The notes: a model not told the origin generated them from the sequence alone. Positions 1 through 9,625 are shown, numbered from the stretch's first letter. The stretch: 64,000 nt of DNA from Paenibacillus glycanilyticus NBRC 16618 (GCF_004000805.1 NZ_BILY01000023.1:1-64000), one strand, 5' to 3'. Numbers and translations are program-made.

Positions 1-54
1 ACGGACTGCTTGGCTCGGACGGACTGCTTGGCTCGGACGGACTGCTTGGCTCGG
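1..54. repeat. Three tandem copies of an 18-bp unit
   Basis: Three identical 18-bp units (1-18, 19-36, 37-54) lie head to tail at the window edge, so the array may continue to the left. The unit is a multiple of three. One plus-strand frame reads as a six-residue repeat (T-D-C-L-A-R) and stops at 58-60, so it could be the tail of a gene cut by the window, or a non-coding minisatellite just beyond the terminator of the minus-strand gene at 103. Confidence 0.9.
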
Positions 55-60
55 AAATAA

Positions 61-91
61 CAAAGACCTCCGGGAACCCCGGAGGTCTTTG
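61..91 (-). terminator. Intrinsic terminator of the GxGYxYP gene
   Basis: A perfect inverted repeat with 14-bp arms (61-74 and 78-91) and a 3-nt loop lies 11 nt after the stop codon at 103. Read on the minus strand it runs into a T-rich stretch. Confidence 0.85.
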
Positions 92-102
92 TCTGGATCA
101 GG

Positions 103-2157
103 TTACTTTTTCGCCGGCAAGCCGTTGGCGTCGCGGATCAGCGAGAAGTATTGGTCGGCGAGGACCACTTGGTACTCAGGACCAAGCTCGGCTGTAACAT
201 TCGCCAGATCGGTTGGCGTCATGCCCCATGCCAGGATGCCGAGGGATACGAAGAGCGGCGATTTGCCGTCCCATTTCGCTTTGGCGTCCGCGAGAGCTTT
301 TTTCGTATCGTTTACGGAGCCTACGCCTTGAATGTTGGACGTTGGAACACCGTCAACAATGTCTACCTTGGTGAAGTTATCCCAGCCGATGAACAGGCCA
401 GGCACTTCATATTGATCGCGGTATGCCGCATTGTTCGCTTTGCTGAGCGGCAGGTTTTCGCCATTCAGACGGTTAAGCACATACGGAATGTTCATGCCGG
501 TTTTCTTCAGGTAGTCTTTCGTGTTTTTCAGATAATCGGTAAGAGCCTTCTCCGGCCAAGCTGCCGGATAGAAGTAACCCGCTCCGGAAGGACCCGCGAT
601 AATCTGGTCGTTAGCCGTTGCCGTGCCATAGAAGTAATTCAGCATGGCAGGAGCGGCATCGTAGAGCAGCGGGCTGGAAGTCCAGTTGATCGGCACCTGG
701 CCGCGTTTTGGATCATCCCACAAATTCCGCAGTCTATGCTGGTTATATTGCAGGTTGTCGCCTTCGCTGAAGGTATACGTTACGTAAATTTTGTTATCCA
801 GCTTCACCGGCTTCGGAGCTTTAGGCTTCGAGAATTCCGGCTTCGTGCCGGAGAACACGGTCATATTGCTGAACCAGTCCGCCGCAAGCACGTATACGCC
901 ATGATTCGAAGCAACCTCTACGCCGCTGAACTCGCCTTGGAAATCGTTGCTGAACCATCCGAGGTACGGCGTTCCCGGCTTCACATCGGACAAAATTTTC
1001 TCGAACAGCTCCTTCTCCGCCGGATCATTGGAATCCAGCCAGAACACCATCGCTTTGTTCGCTACCGCGTAATCGCGCAGGAAACCGTATGGCTCCTTCG
1101 TCAGAGAAGAGAACGGTTGATCGTTAGTCGCGCTCACCTTGTACTCGTTCCACATCTCAACGGACATGGTCAGAGCTTTCGTGCCGGCAGGCGGCGTGAA
1201 CTTGTAAGTGAAGTAGTTGCCGCCATCCGCAAAGCGGTGGCCGCCGCTGCCCGAAGATACCTGGGAGCTTTGCGGGTCATACAGGAAAGGCTTCTCCGCA
1301 TCCGTACCCGGCAGGAAGTGCGCAACCTCTACGCCGTCAGCCTTCACCGTAATTTCGTGAACGGCCGATCCCCAGCCGTCCTGGGTGAAAGCATCCCCGA
1401 ACTTCACGTACACATCAGGCTTTGCCAAAAACGAAGACAAGTCCAGATCGTAGACTTGACGGTTCTTGGCATCGCGCTCTTCCGTTTTCTCCTGCGCTAC
1501 AACCTTGTACGTATCAGGCTGATTCGCAGGCGGACGCGCGGATACTTCCGGACTCAAGCCAACCAGCATCCGGTGGCTTGTTTCCTTCCACAAATTCTCG
1601 TACTCCCACGTATAAGCATCTACGCGGTCTTTGAATTTGCCTTGAAGATCCTCGATTACCTTGAAATTATACGGTGCGGCTTGCAGCTTTGCGCCCAGCT
1701 CCGGGCTTACGGCCACGCCGTCGCGAAGTCCGGCAAGCGTTGTAGCCACGTTAACGGAATCCGGTACGTTAGGATCGTAGATAATGATACCCTTTACTTC
1801 TTTTTGGAACTTTTTCAAAAGGTCGAAATAATCGTCACGCACTTTATAGTCGACGTCCAGATCATTCAGCCATTTATACTTACCTTCTTCCTTGCTTTCC
1901 AGCAGGTAGATACGGGGCTCCTTACGGTTGACGATCCCCTGCAGGGTAGACAGCATAAGCTTCACGTCACCCGGAGCGTCATAAATGTCCGCAACCTCCA
2001 GCTGCTTAGGCTGCTTGAAGGTCGGAAGCTGTTGTTTATCCGGCCATGAAATGGTGGATCCTTGTGCCGCTGGCTGCGGATCGGCATACGATCCTGCCGC
2101 CGTGAAAGACAGCGTACTGACAATGGCTAGACTGATTGCCGTTAACTTTCGAATCAT
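103..2157 (-). CDS. Secreted GxGYxYP-domain protein (putative glycoside hydrolase)
   Basis: A 684-aa protein with a signal peptide at residues 1-25 (charged MIRK start, hydrophobic core, likely cut after the A-S-Y-A segment). The signature G-A-G-Y-F-Y-P near residue 535 is the motif that names the GxGYxYP family, often listed as putative glycosyl hydrolases. The N-terminal part, with D-V-K-L-M-L-S-T-L-Q-G-I-V-N-R, matches the start usual for that family. Activity and substrate are not known to me. A GAGGTG ribosome site sits 7-8 nt before the ATG. It is separated from the upstream lipoprotein gene by a terminator, so it is probably a single transcript. Family call is good; enzymatic role is inference. 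Confidence 0.8.
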   Translation of the reverse strand: MIRKLTAISLAIVSTLSFTAAGSYADPQPAAQGSTISWPDKQQLPTFKQPKQLEVADIYDAPGDVKLMLSTLQGIVNRKEPRIYLLESKEEGKYKWLNDLDVDYKVRDDYFDLLKKFQKEVKGIIIYDPNVPDSVNVATTLAGLRDGVAVSPELGAKLQAAPYNFKVIEDLQGKFKDRVDAYTWEYENLWKETSHRMLVGLSPEVSARPPANQPDTYKVVAQEKTEERDAKNRQVYDLDLSSFLAKPDVYVKFGDAFTQDGWGSAVHEITVKADGVEVAHFLPGTDAEKPFLYDPQSSQVSSGSGGHRFADGGNYFTYKFTPPAGTKALTMSVEMWNEYKVSATNDQPFSSLTKEPYGFLRDYAVANKAMVFWLDSNDPAEKELFEKILSDVKPGTPYLGWFSNDFQGEFSGVEVASNHGVYVLAADWFSNMTVFSGTKPEFSKPKAPKPVKLDNKIYVTYTFSEGDNLQYNQHRLRNLWDDPKRGQVPINWTSSPLLYDAAPAMLNYFYGTATANDQIIAGPSGAGYFYPAAWPEKALTDYLKNTKDYLKKTGMNIPYVLNRLNGENLPLSKANNAAYRDQYEVPGLFIGWDNFTKVDIVDGVPTSNIQGVGSVNDTKKALADAKAKWDGKSPLFVSLGILAWGMTPTDLANVTAELGPEYQVVLADQYFSLIRDANGLPAKK

Positions 2158-2380
2158 GTTCTCACACCTCTTATGGTTTAATTAGTGATGCTGCAAGTTC
2201 GAAAACGAAACGCTGGCTTCCCACCTCCTAGCGGTGCATCATAGCTGTGGCTCACACACAAGATATATTATATATATTGTATATGTCATTTCAATAACTT
2301 CGACAAAAATTACCAAATAAATAGTGCTTTACGTCCGCTTTAGGGTCTTAAGAAGGAGACCGACATTTCCTTAAAATGAC

Positions 2381-2413
2381 AAAAAAAAAGACTTCCGGAA
2401 ATCCGGAAGTCTT
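2381..2413 (-). terminator. Intrinsic terminator of the small lipoprotein gene
   Basis: Perfect 11-bp arms (2388-2398 and 2403-2413) with a 4-nt loop are followed on the minus strand by nine T residues. It lies 12 nt after the stop at 2426. Confidence 0.9.
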
Positions 2414-2425
2414 AATCGGTTAGAT

Positions 2426-2956
2426 CTATTTGTTCTCCTTGATTACCTGTTCAGTCAATTTAGTAATAGCTGCTTCATCTAATTTGTTATACTCCAACGT
2501 TATTGAACCTTCCCCGCCGTTAAATACCAGTAAGGTTCGTTCGCCTGCAGCTGCTCTCCGAACTTGCTCGCCGCCTATTATCGTTTCCTGACTATTATCC
2601 AGATCAGACTTAAAATTACTATAAGTTATCGTAATGAACGTTTCACCTTGATAAGGTCCATATAGGATGTCCCTATCCTTATTTGCTTTCTGCTCGTCTG
2701 CCGGCTTAATCAGCTTACCTTTATGATTGGTGTAAGCAACAAGAACCTCTTGCTTGTCTCCGATAGCCTTTCCCTGCTCATCCTTTGGCGGACCGACGAG
2801 TTGCACATAATTAACTTCATATCCGTCTAGTTTCGGAATTTTAAAAGAGTTGGATTGGTCAATCTTCTCCTGGGCTTTGGCTAGCCCATCATTGGAGCTC
2901 TGACATCCGGTAAGTAACAGCAAGCACACGCAGAAGAGCATGCCTAGCTTTTTCAT
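2426..2956 (-). CDS. Small lipoprotein of unknown function
   Basis: A 176-aa protein with a type II signal peptide: MKK, a hydrophobic run, then the lipobox L-L-T-G-C with the modified Cys at residue 18. The mature part is short, polar and probably mostly beta-strand. No family was recognised. A GAGGTG ribosome site precedes the ATG by about 5 nt. It is a single-gene unit between two terminators, next to the GH2/importer operon, but nothing in the sequence ties it to sugar use. Confidence 0.75.
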   Translation of the reverse strand: MKKLGMLFCVCLLLLTGCQSSNDGLAKAQEKIDQSNSFKIPKLDGYEVNYVQLVGPPKDEQGKAIGDKQEVLVAYTNHKGKLIKPADEQKANKDRDILYGPYQGETFITITYSNFKSDLDNSQETIIGGEQVRRAAAGERTLLVFNGGEGSITLEYNKLDEAAITKLTEQVIKENK

Positions 2957-3022
2957 AGGATCACCTCGTAGTTACTTATTAAATAGTTACCCTCCCAATT
3001 CCTCTTTCTAGCAACAAAACAA

Positions 3023-3050
3023 GAGACTTCCGGGTAACCGGAAGCCTCTC
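3023..3050 (-). terminator. Intrinsic terminator of the GH2/importer operon
   Basis: A hairpin with a 7-bp GC-rich core (3027-3033 with 3038-3044), extended by GAGA/TCTC after a small bulge, lies just after the stop at 3054. Its arms resemble the terminators at 61 and 2381. Confidence 0.7.
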
Positions 3051-3053
3051 AAC

Positions 3054-4805
3054 TCAATCTTCTATTGCCGCCTTGCGGCTGTTGATACGGCGGATCATCC
3101 CGGGGTCGAACTTCGCCCGTCTGTCGTACGTGTAAAGGCCGTTTACTTCCTGCTCCACATCATACAGCTGCGTATAGCAGAAGCCGAACATCATCGGATG
3201 ATCGAGCAGCGTATCCGTTAATCCCGCATAGCGGGCAAAGAAGTCCTCCTCCGATACCGGACGGTCTCCATAGCCCCACGACTTCTCGTCCTTCTGGTCC
3301 GGATTCCACCAGATTCCGCCATATTCGCTGACGAAATAAGGCTGGCCTTCATACTGCTGCCTCTTGGGAAACGTATTAAATACCTCGCCGCCGTTCTTCA
3401 TCGGCTCGTATCTCGCCCGGAACGTCTCCGGATTCTGATCGTAATCGTGAACGTCGAATATATCCGTGACGACATGGAAGTTACCGCTCGTATCGATAAC
3501 CGGACGCGTCGGGTCCATCCGCTTCGTCACCTCATAGACGATGCGGAGCACCTCGTTATTTTGCTTGGTCCCGTCCTTATCCCAAGTCTCGTTGAACGGA
3601 CACCAGCCAATAAGCGCGGGATGGTTGAAATCGCGCTCCATTCCTTCCAGCCATTCCGGCAAAAAGCCGGCGAGCCCCTCCGAAGTCGTAATGTCCAATC
3701 CCCAGTTGGCATGCTCGCCCCATACGAGGTAGCCCAGCTTATCCGCCCAGTACAGGAAACGGGGCTCGAATATTTTCTCATGCAGCCTGGCGCCGTTAAA
3801 GCCAAGACCCATCGAGATCTCGATATCCTTGCGGAGATCTTCGTCGCTTGGAGCCGTATAGACGCCGTCCGGGTAAAAGCCCTGATCCAGCACAAGCCGC
3901 TGGAATACGGATTTGCCGTTAATGCGGAAAGCCATTCCGTCCAGCTTCACCGAGCGAAGCCCGAAATAAGACTGGACCGTATCAAAAATCTGCCCGTCCC
4001 GTACCAGACTGATCTCCAGATCGTACAATTCCGGACTGCCCGGCTGCCAAAGGTGAACCTCCGTCAACGGCAAAGTCAGCTTCGCTGACGGACCGGATAC
4101 GGCAATCGCCGCTTCGCCCGCCGCCGCGCCTTCATGCAACGCTTTTACAACCAGCTTGGTACCGGAGTTAACCCCGCTTCCGCCAAGCTGCAGCTCCAGA
4201 TGCGCGCATGCGTTGTCCGGGTCCGGGACAAGCTTCATACCTGCCAAATAGGCCACCGGCACCCGCTCCAGCCATACCGTCTGCCAGATTCCCGTTGTTC
4301 GGGTATAGTCGCAGCCTGAAGAGTAATAGCCTCCGCATTGCTTGCCCCGCGGCTGGCGTCCCGAACGCTGCTCGTCTACCGCGTATACGGTAATCACATT
4401 GCTCCCCGCCGCGACCGCGGAAGTAATGTCAAAGCTGAAGGAGGAATAACCGCCGCGGTGCTTGCCCGCTGCCGTACCGTTCACCCATACCTCCGCCTCG
4501 TAATCCACGGCGCCGAAGTGAAGCAGCACTCGCCCGCCTTCTGCCCAATCATCCGGAAGATTAATTTCTTTTTTGTACCAGACCGCCGCCATAAAGTCCT
4601 TGTATTCCACGCCCGAGAGCTTGCTCTCCGGGCAGAACGGCACGGTAATCGTACCGGACAGCTCAAGACCGGGCTCCTGGAAGCCGCGCTCCTTGCCGCT
4701 TTTGCCATGGTCAATCTCGAACTGCCATTGCCCGTTCAGGTTGATCCAATCAGGCCGAACCCACTGAGGACGCGGATATTCGGGACGGGGAATCGTAAGT
4801 TTCAT
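3054..4805 (-). CDS. Glycoside hydrolase family 2 enzyme
   Basis: A 583-aa protein without a signal peptide, so cytosolic. The N-terminal part (about 1-180) is the GH2 sugar-binding jelly roll (L-N-G-Q-W-Q-F, V-W-V-N-G). A beta-sandwich follows to about 290 and then the TIM barrel. The family acid/base is E406 in F-N-E-T-W and the nucleophile is E494 in F-V-S-E-Y-G-G. GH2 covers beta-galactosidase, beta-glucuronidase, beta-mannosidase and others; the length is short and glucuronidase-like, but the substrate cannot be read. It is the last gene of the importer operon, 22 nt after the permease gene, so it probably cleaves the imported oligosaccharide. The AAGGAG site is 11 nt from the ATG. Confidence 0.88.
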   Translation of the reverse strand: MKLTIPRPEYPRPQWVRPDWINLNGQWQFEIDHGKSGKERGFQEPGLELSGTITVPFCPESKLSGVEYKDFMAAVWYKKEINLPDDWAEGGRVLLHFGAVDYEAEVWVNGTAAGKHRGGYSSFSFDITSAVAAGSNVITVYAVDEQRSGRQPRGKQCGGYYSSGCDYTRTTGIWQTVWLERVPVAYLAGMKLVPDPDNACAHLELQLGGSGVNSGTKLVVKALHEGAAAGEAAIAVSGPSAKLTLPLTEVHLWQPGSPELYDLEISLVRDGQIFDTVQSYFGLRSVKLDGMAFRINGKSVFQRLVLDQGFYPDGVYTAPSDEDLRKDIEISMGLGFNGARLHEKIFEPRFLYWADKLGYLVWGEHANWGLDITTSEGLAGFLPEWLEGMERDFNHPALIGWCPFNETWDKDGTKQNNEVLRIVYEVTKRMDPTRPVIDTSGNFHVVTDIFDVHDYDQNPETFRARYEPMKNGGEVFNTFPKRQQYEGQPYFVSEYGGIWWNPDQKDEKSWGYGDRPVSEEDFFARYAGLTDTLLDHPMMFGFCYTQLYDVEQEVNGLYTYDRRAKFDPGMIRRINSRKAAIED

Positions 4806-4827
4806 AAGTTAGCAAGCTCCTTTGCAA

Positions 4828-5727
4828 TTAGCCTTTAATTGAACCGACATAAACGCCCTTAACAAAATATTTCTGCAGGAACGGATACACCATCAGAATC
4901 GGCAGCGTGGAAAATACGATTGTGCAATACTTCACCAATTCCCGGAAAGCGGTCGCGCTGGATGCGCTGTCGATCACAACGCCGCCGGCGCTGCCCTGAG
5001 TCGTAGCCGTGGAATCGTTCGCCACCAGAATTTCCTTGAGCAGCAGCTGCAGCGGGAACTGGTCACGGTCCTTCAGCAAAACCATCGCGTTAAACCAGGA
5101 GTTCCAATTGCCTACGAGATAATAAAGGAAAATAACAGCGAGCGTCGCCTTGGACAGCGGCAGAATAACGTTTACGAGCAGCTTCAGCTGGCTTGCGCCG
5201 TCGATAATCGCCGCTTCCTCGAGCTCGGTCGGAATCGACTGGAAGCCGGTACGGAGCACGATCATATTCCACGTATTCAGCGCCGTAGGCAGAATCATAG
5301 CCCACAGATTGTTGTACAGGCCGATATCCTTCATTAATAAGAACCATGGAATCAAACCGCCGCCAAAAAACATCGTCACGGTAATGATGATCATGATATA
5401 TTTCTTGAAATACAAATCGCGTCTGGACAGCACGAAAGCGCCCATAATCGTCATGAGCATATTCACCAGCGTTCCAAGCCCTACATACAAGATTGTATTC
5501 TTGTAGCCGACCAATAGACTGTTATCCTTAAAAATCAGCTTGTAGCCGTCAATCGTAAGGCCAAGCGGCTTAAGCAGAACGCCTTTATGCGCAACCAGTC
5601 TCGCCGGATCGCTAACGGAAGCGAAGATGATATGGACGATCGGATACAGGCAGCACAATGTTAAAACCGTGAGCAGGACATAGATCATGACATCAAATGC
5701 TCTGCTGCTGATCGAATGATATTTCAT
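4828..5727 (-). CDS. Sugar ABC importer permease, LplC/YtcP type
   Basis: A 299-aa inner membrane protein with about six hydrophobic helices. The cytoplasmic EAA loop (E-E-A-A-I-I-D-G-A-S-Q, near residue 175), which contacts the ATPase, is intact. The C-terminus K-Y-F-V-K-G-V-Y-V-G-S-I-K-G is typical of the MalG/LplC branch. It lies 19 nt after its partner permease gene and before the GH2 gene. The substrate is probably an oligosaccharide that the GH2 enzyme cleaves; this is inferred from position. Confidence 0.9.
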   Translation of the reverse strand: MKYHSISSRAFDVMIYVLLTVLTLCCLYPIVHIIFASVSDPARLVAHKGVLLKPLGLTIDGYKLIFKDNSLLVGYKNTILYVGLGTLVNMLMTIMGAFVLSRRDLYFKKYIMIIITVTMFFGGGLIPWFLLMKDIGLYNNLWAMILPTALNTWNMIVLRTGFQSIPTELEEAAIIDGASQLKLLVNVILPLSKATLAVIFLYYLVGNWNSWFNAMVLLKDRDQFPLQLLLKEILVANDSTATTQGSAGGVVIDSASSATAFRELVKYCTIVFSTLPILMVYPFLQKYFVKGVYVGSIKG

Positions 5728-5746
5728 CGTAAAGGCCCCCCCCTTT

Positions 5747-6661
5747 CTACCATAAGCTCACTTCGGATTTACGGCTTGCTATTTTGTTCGTTACCCAGAG
5801 CAGGGCAAAATTGACTAACGAGCTGATAAGACCTACGGCCGTCGAATAGCTCAAGCTCGCTTCGCGCAAGCCTCTCCGGTAGACATAGGAAGCAATAACA
5901 TCGGCTCTATCGTAGGTAAGAGGATTGTAGAGAAGAATAATCTTCTCATAGCTGGACGCCATGATGCCGCCTACAGCAAAAATAAAGAGAATGATAATGA
6001 CCGGACTGATCTGCGGCAGCGTAATATGCCACATTTTCTTCAGCCGGCCGATTCCGTCCATATCCGCCGCTTCGTACAGCGTCGAGTCGATCGAGCTCAT
6101 GGCGGCGAGATAAATAATGCTGGACCACCCGATCGTCTGCCAGATGTCGGAGAACGTATAGATCGGCCTGAAAAATTGGGAATACCCGAGCAAAGAGGTA
6201 TATTCCTTGCCCGTGATCAGCTGAAGCAGCTGGGTAATAACCCCTTCATCCGCCGTGAAAATATGAATCATCCCGCAGACGACAACCAGGGAGATAAAAT
6301 GCGGCATGTAAGTGATCGTCTGTACCAGCTTTTTAAATTTGCCGTCGCGGATTTCGTTGAGCAATAACGCCAGAATAATCGGAGCGGTAAAGCCAAAAGC
6401 AAGTCCCCATACGTTCAGAAGAAGCGTATTTTTAACGACCCGCCAGAAATACGGACCCTCGAAGAAATCGATAAAATGCTTCAAGCCTACCCAGTCGCTG
6501 TTCGAGAAGCCCAGCAGAGGCTTAAAGTCTTTGAACGCGATCAGCAGCCCCCACATCGGCCCATAGCAGAAAATAACAAACCATGCGATGACAGGTACCG
6601 CCAATAAATAGACAAACCAGTTTTTTCTAACGTCCTTTTTGATGATTTGACCCGTTCTCAT
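5747..6661 (-). CDS. Sugar ABC importer permease, LplB/YteP type
   Basis: A 304-aa inner membrane protein with about six helices. The motif Y-G-P-M-W-G-L-L-I-A-F-K-D-F near residue 30 and the EAA loop (Y-E-A-A-D-M-D-G-I-G-R, near residue 195) mark the LplB branch. It forms the pore with the LplC-type permease encoded 19 nt downstream. The start is an ATG with a GGCGGTGG-type site upstream. Confidence 0.9.
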   Translation of the reverse strand: MRTGQIIKKDVRKNWFVYLLAVPVIAWFVIFCYGPMWGLLIAFKDFKPLLGFSNSDWVGLKHFIDFFEGPYFWRVVKNTLLLNVWGLAFGFTAPIILALLLNEIRDGKFKKLVQTITYMPHFISLVVVCGMIHIFTADEGVITQLLQLITGKEYTSLLGYSQFFRPIYTFSDIWQTIGWSSIIYLAAMSSIDSTLYEAADMDGIGRLKKMWHITLPQISPVIIILFIFAVGGIMASSYEKIILLYNPLTYDRADVIASYVYRRGLREASLSYSTAVGLISSLVNFALLWVTNKIASRKSEVSLW

Positions 6662-6757
6662 GCATCCACCGCCTTATTTCCCAGGTAGGGCATCGCCGCC
6701 TGCCTATTAAGCAGACAGCCATGCCCGTTTCTCTCCTGTATGAACCTGAGCTTGAAA

Positions 6758-8506
6758 TTACCGTGCGTTATACCGGTCAAGCGCAGCCTGATGGATGCTC
6801 AGGAACTCGTCAAGCCCCATCTTTTTCGCTTCGCTCAGGAATTTATCGTAAGCATCAACCGGCAGCTGGCCCTTAATAATCTTGGCAAAATATTCATTGC
6901 GCAGCGTCGACAGCTGGTTGCCAAGCTCCGCCTCGCGGGAGGCTTCTTCCGTCGTGAACGTAATCGGAGGCATCGCTACGCTTGTGTCCATATTTTCCGT
7001 CCAGGTTTTCCGGATGTCGCCCGAGTAGCTGCCTTCTGCCACGATAAGCGGGTTGGAGTTATGCTCGTCGCGGATATCCGGCCAGGAATGCATGCGGTAT
7101 TTCACAAGGGTTGTCGCCACCGGCTGACCGTCCGGATCTTTGTAAATGTAGCTGTCCGGCTGGAAGTAAGGCTTGCCTGTCTCGTCAACCAGATGCACCT
7201 TGCCGTATTCGCCGTAGTTCAGAATTTCCCAGCCCTTCTTGCTGTAAGCAAAATCAAGCCATCTCATAGCCGCTTCCACATCATCGGCCTGCGTTGTAAT
7301 TGCTGCGGAACGGCCTGTTCTTTTGAAGTTCTTGTAAGTAGTAGCCGCCTTGTCGCCGGCATTCAGAACCGGGTTCAACGCGCCTACGAAGTCAATATTG
7401 TTCTGCTGCTTCCAGTAGCTCCACATCGTATCCGGAGAATCCATCATAACGGCCGTTTTAGCTGAAATGGCGCTTGCCATCCGCTGATTGAAGTCCGCCG
7501 TCGCCCAGTCCTTGTTCAGCAGTCCTTCTTTGTTCCATTGCTGCATCGTAGCGAGGTAATCCTTCGCTTTAGGCTGCGCTGGCCCCCATTGCACCTTGCC
7601 GTCCGCATCCATAAATGTCCAGTCCCATACGCCATAAGCACCGTTAATGATGCCGGTAAAGATCTGGCCGTAAGTGGAACCGTAGTTGAGCGGCTCGCTG
7701 TAGCCGACTTCCTTCGCTTTGGTCAGGAACGTATGCCATTCGTCAATCGTATTCGGCACTTCGAGCCCGGTCTTCTCAAGCGCTTCCTTCTTGATCAGCA
7801 TGCCGAACCACATCCATTCGGAATAAGGAGCGATGCCGTAGAAGCCCAGCAGCTTGCCGCTGTCCGTTACCGTCGTTTTTCTTCTGGTCTCATCGGAGTT
7901 GCGCCATTCGCTGTAGTTCGGAGCGTATTTATCCATGTAATCCGTTAGATCCAGATAAGCGCCGTCTTTAACGCCCGCTTCAAGTCCGCCCGGGTAACGT
8001 TCCGGCTCGATGATAATGTCCGGCAGCTCGCCCGAAGACATCATCAGCGTAAACGCGTCCGCTTCCTGTCCAACCGGAGGCGTAATGAAATTCACCTTGA
8101 TGCCGGTTAATTTCTCAACCTGCTTCTGAACCACCTGATTGTTCATATCCGGAATTTGGGAATCGGCAGGCAGCCATACGTCCAGCGTGACATCCTTTTT
8201 ATAAGGATAAGCGTCATAATGGCTTGGAATTTTCTCGTCGTACAGATCGCCGAGATAAGTATCGTTTAAAGTATTGTTGACTTCATCCATTTGCTCTTGG
8301 GTTGGGGTTTTATTGCCGCGGATCGTTGGGCTGATATCCGAGAAAGCCGTCGTCTCTGCCGGCGCCTGCGAGCTATCGGTTGTTGCTGCCGGATCCGAGG
8401 ACTCCTTCGGATCGTTATTGTTGTTGCTGCTGCAGGCGGCCAGAGCGGAACCGGTCAATACGCATACCAGCAACAGGTTAAGCAAACGTTTCTTCATCGT
8501 TCCCAT
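6758..8506 (-). CDS. Sugar-binding lipoprotein of ABC importer, LplA type
   Basis: A 582-aa extracellular solute-binding protein. The lipobox L-A-A-C follows a clean signal sequence, and the long mature part is of the LplA/YtcQ type (over 500 aa, unlike about 400 aa for MalE). I place the start at the ATG 8504-8506 because AAGGGGG lies 6 nt upstream; an in-frame ATG at 8534 would fall inside the cre-like site. It heads the operon binding protein - LplB - LplC - GH2, and no ATPase gene follows. The ligand is not evident. Confidence 0.9.
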   Translation of the reverse strand: MGTMKKRLLNLLLVCVLTGSALAACSSNNNNDPKESSDPAATTDSSQAPAETTAFSDISPTIRGNKTPTQEQMDEVNNTLNDTYLGDLYDEKIPSHYDAYPYKKDVTLDVWLPADSQIPDMNNQVVQKQVEKLTGIKVNFITPPVGQEADAFTLMMSSGELPDIIIEPERYPGGLEAGVKDGAYLDLTDYMDKYAPNYSEWRNSDETRRKTTVTDSGKLLGFYGIAPYSEWMWFGMLIKKEALEKTGLEVPNTIDEWHTFLTKAKEVGYSEPLNYGSTYGQIFTGIINGAYGVWDWTFMDADGKVQWGPAQPKAKDYLATMQQWNKEGLLNKDWATADFNQRMASAISAKTAVMMDSPDTMWSYWKQQNNIDFVGALNPVLNAGDKAATTYKNFKRTGRSAAITTQADDVEAAMRWLDFAYSKKGWEILNYGEYGKVHLVDETGKPYFQPDSYIYKDPDGQPVATTLVKYRMHSWPDIRDEHNSNPLIVAEGSYSGDIRKTWTENMDTSVAMPPITFTTEEASREAELGNQLSTLRNEYFAKIIKGQLPVDAYDKFLSEAKKMGLDEFLSIHQAALDRYNAR

Positions 8507-8521
8507 ATTTATCCCCCTTAA

Positions 8522-8535
8522 TGTCAACGTTTTCA
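8522..8535. promoter_or_regulatory. cre-like site (CcpA) upstream of the first importer operon
   Basis: TGTCAACGTTTTCA fits the catabolite-responsive consensus TGWNANCGNTNWCA at every fixed position. It lies 16 bp upstream of the binding-protein start, where CcpA would repress the operon when glucose is present. The match is seen; CcpA control is inferred. Confidence 0.6.
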
Positions 8536-8671
8536 TTTTTAAATCATGGAATTAACAGCACTAATCTTATCAAATCCTGCGTATTCAAGAGCTTTCCTTT
8601 CGTTTTACCTCTCAGAAAAACTATTTGGTTACAGAATTGATGTATCAATTGACAAAAAAAAGAGCTGTTCC

Positions 8672-9625
8672 TTATTCCCCCGATGGCACGTTTAATGCAA
8701 ACGTATCCCCGTAAGGCACTCCAAAATCAGGCGATCCGTCCGGATGCCAGCCGAACTTCTGAATACGGGTCGCACGATGCTTGGTCTCCACTCCGGGCGC
8801 ATGCAGCGCATGGTAAACAATCCAATCCTCCTGATCGTCAGGCGACTTGGTAAAGCTGTTATGTCCGGTCGCGTATACCCCGTTCTCCACGCTTTTCTTA
8901 AATACCGGCTGCATCGTTTTCGTCCAGGAATCCGCAGCCATCGGATCCGCCGAATCCTTCATGGTCAGCATTCCAAGCGAATAATCCTCGGACCAGGTCG
9001 TGCTGGCGGAATAAACAAGAAACACCTTTCCGTTACGCTTCAGCATAACAGGTCCCTCGTTAATCGCCATTCCGCCCTGCTTCTCCCATTCCAGGGTTGG
9101 TGCCGTCAGCAAGGTCTGCTCTCCGGTTAAGGTCCACGGATTCGTCATTCGCATGATATAAATGGCTGATCCGTAATCCGGAAAGTGACCATAACCGGCG
9201 TACAGGAAGTACAGCTGCTCTTCCATCTCGAGAACGGTTCCGTCCAGACCGGGTACGGGAGTCTGCAACGCGCCCTTCCACGTCCACTCGCCTTCAAGCG
9301 GATCCGCCTGCTCATTCTCCAGGACGCAAATCCGGCGGGTATCATCCCCTCCTCCATCGTTAGCGGTGTAGTAGATGTACCATTTGTTATTCAGGAAGTG
9401 AATTTCCGGCGCCCACAAATTACTGCTGAACGGGCCTCCGGCCTCAGGTGTCCAAATCGTTTGTTTGCGCCCCCCCGCAAGTCCGGTCAAGCTGGCGGAT
9501 TGCGTCAGTTCCAGACGGCTTCCCAGCGTACACATGTAGTAGTAATAACCGTCCGTATGCTTATACACCCATGGATCGCCAGCGTTTGCAACAATAGGGT
9601 TGCGGAATGTCTTAGCTTGAGTCAT
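8672..9625 (-). CDS. Cytosolic glycoside hydrolase family 43
   Basis: A 317-aa single-domain protein with no signal peptide. GH43 features are the general base D17 in A-G-D-P-W-V, the pKa-tuning D128 in L-D-G-T-V and the acid E190 in N-E-G-P, with blade motifs W-A-P-E-I-H and W-Y-I-Y-Y. GH43 enzymes remove arabinose or xylose from side chains or oligosaccharides; which one cannot be told. It is about 46% alike by eye in its blade motifs to the secreted GH43 at 39319. AAGGAGA precedes the ATG. It lies between the first importer and an AraC regulator transcribed the same way. Confidence 0.9.
   Translation of the reverse strand: MTQAKTFRNPIVANAGDPWVYKHTDGYYYYMCTLGSRLELTQSASLTGLAGGRKQTIWTPEAGGPFSSNLWAPEIHFLNNKWYIYYTANDGGGDDTRRICVLENEQADPLEGEWTWKGALQTPVPGLDGTVLEMEEQLYFLYAGYGHFPDYGSAIYIMRMTNPWTLTGEQTLLTAPTLEWEKQGGMAINEGPVMLKRNGKVFLVYSASTTWSEDYSLGMLTMKDSADPMAADSWTKTMQPVFKKSVENGVYATGHNSFTKSPDDQEDWIVYHALHAPGVETKHRATRIQKFGWHPDGSPDFGVPYGDTFALNVPSGE

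Noticed and set aside
151..2049. 632-aa open frame on the plus strand
   Set aside because: It is fully antisense to the GxGYxYP gene, lacks family motifs and a ribosome site, and arises from codon bias of the real gene.
8640..8671. Terminator after the cytosolic GH43 gene
   Set aside because: A T-run follows the stop, but there is no GC-rich stem before it; only a weak AT palindrome comes later.
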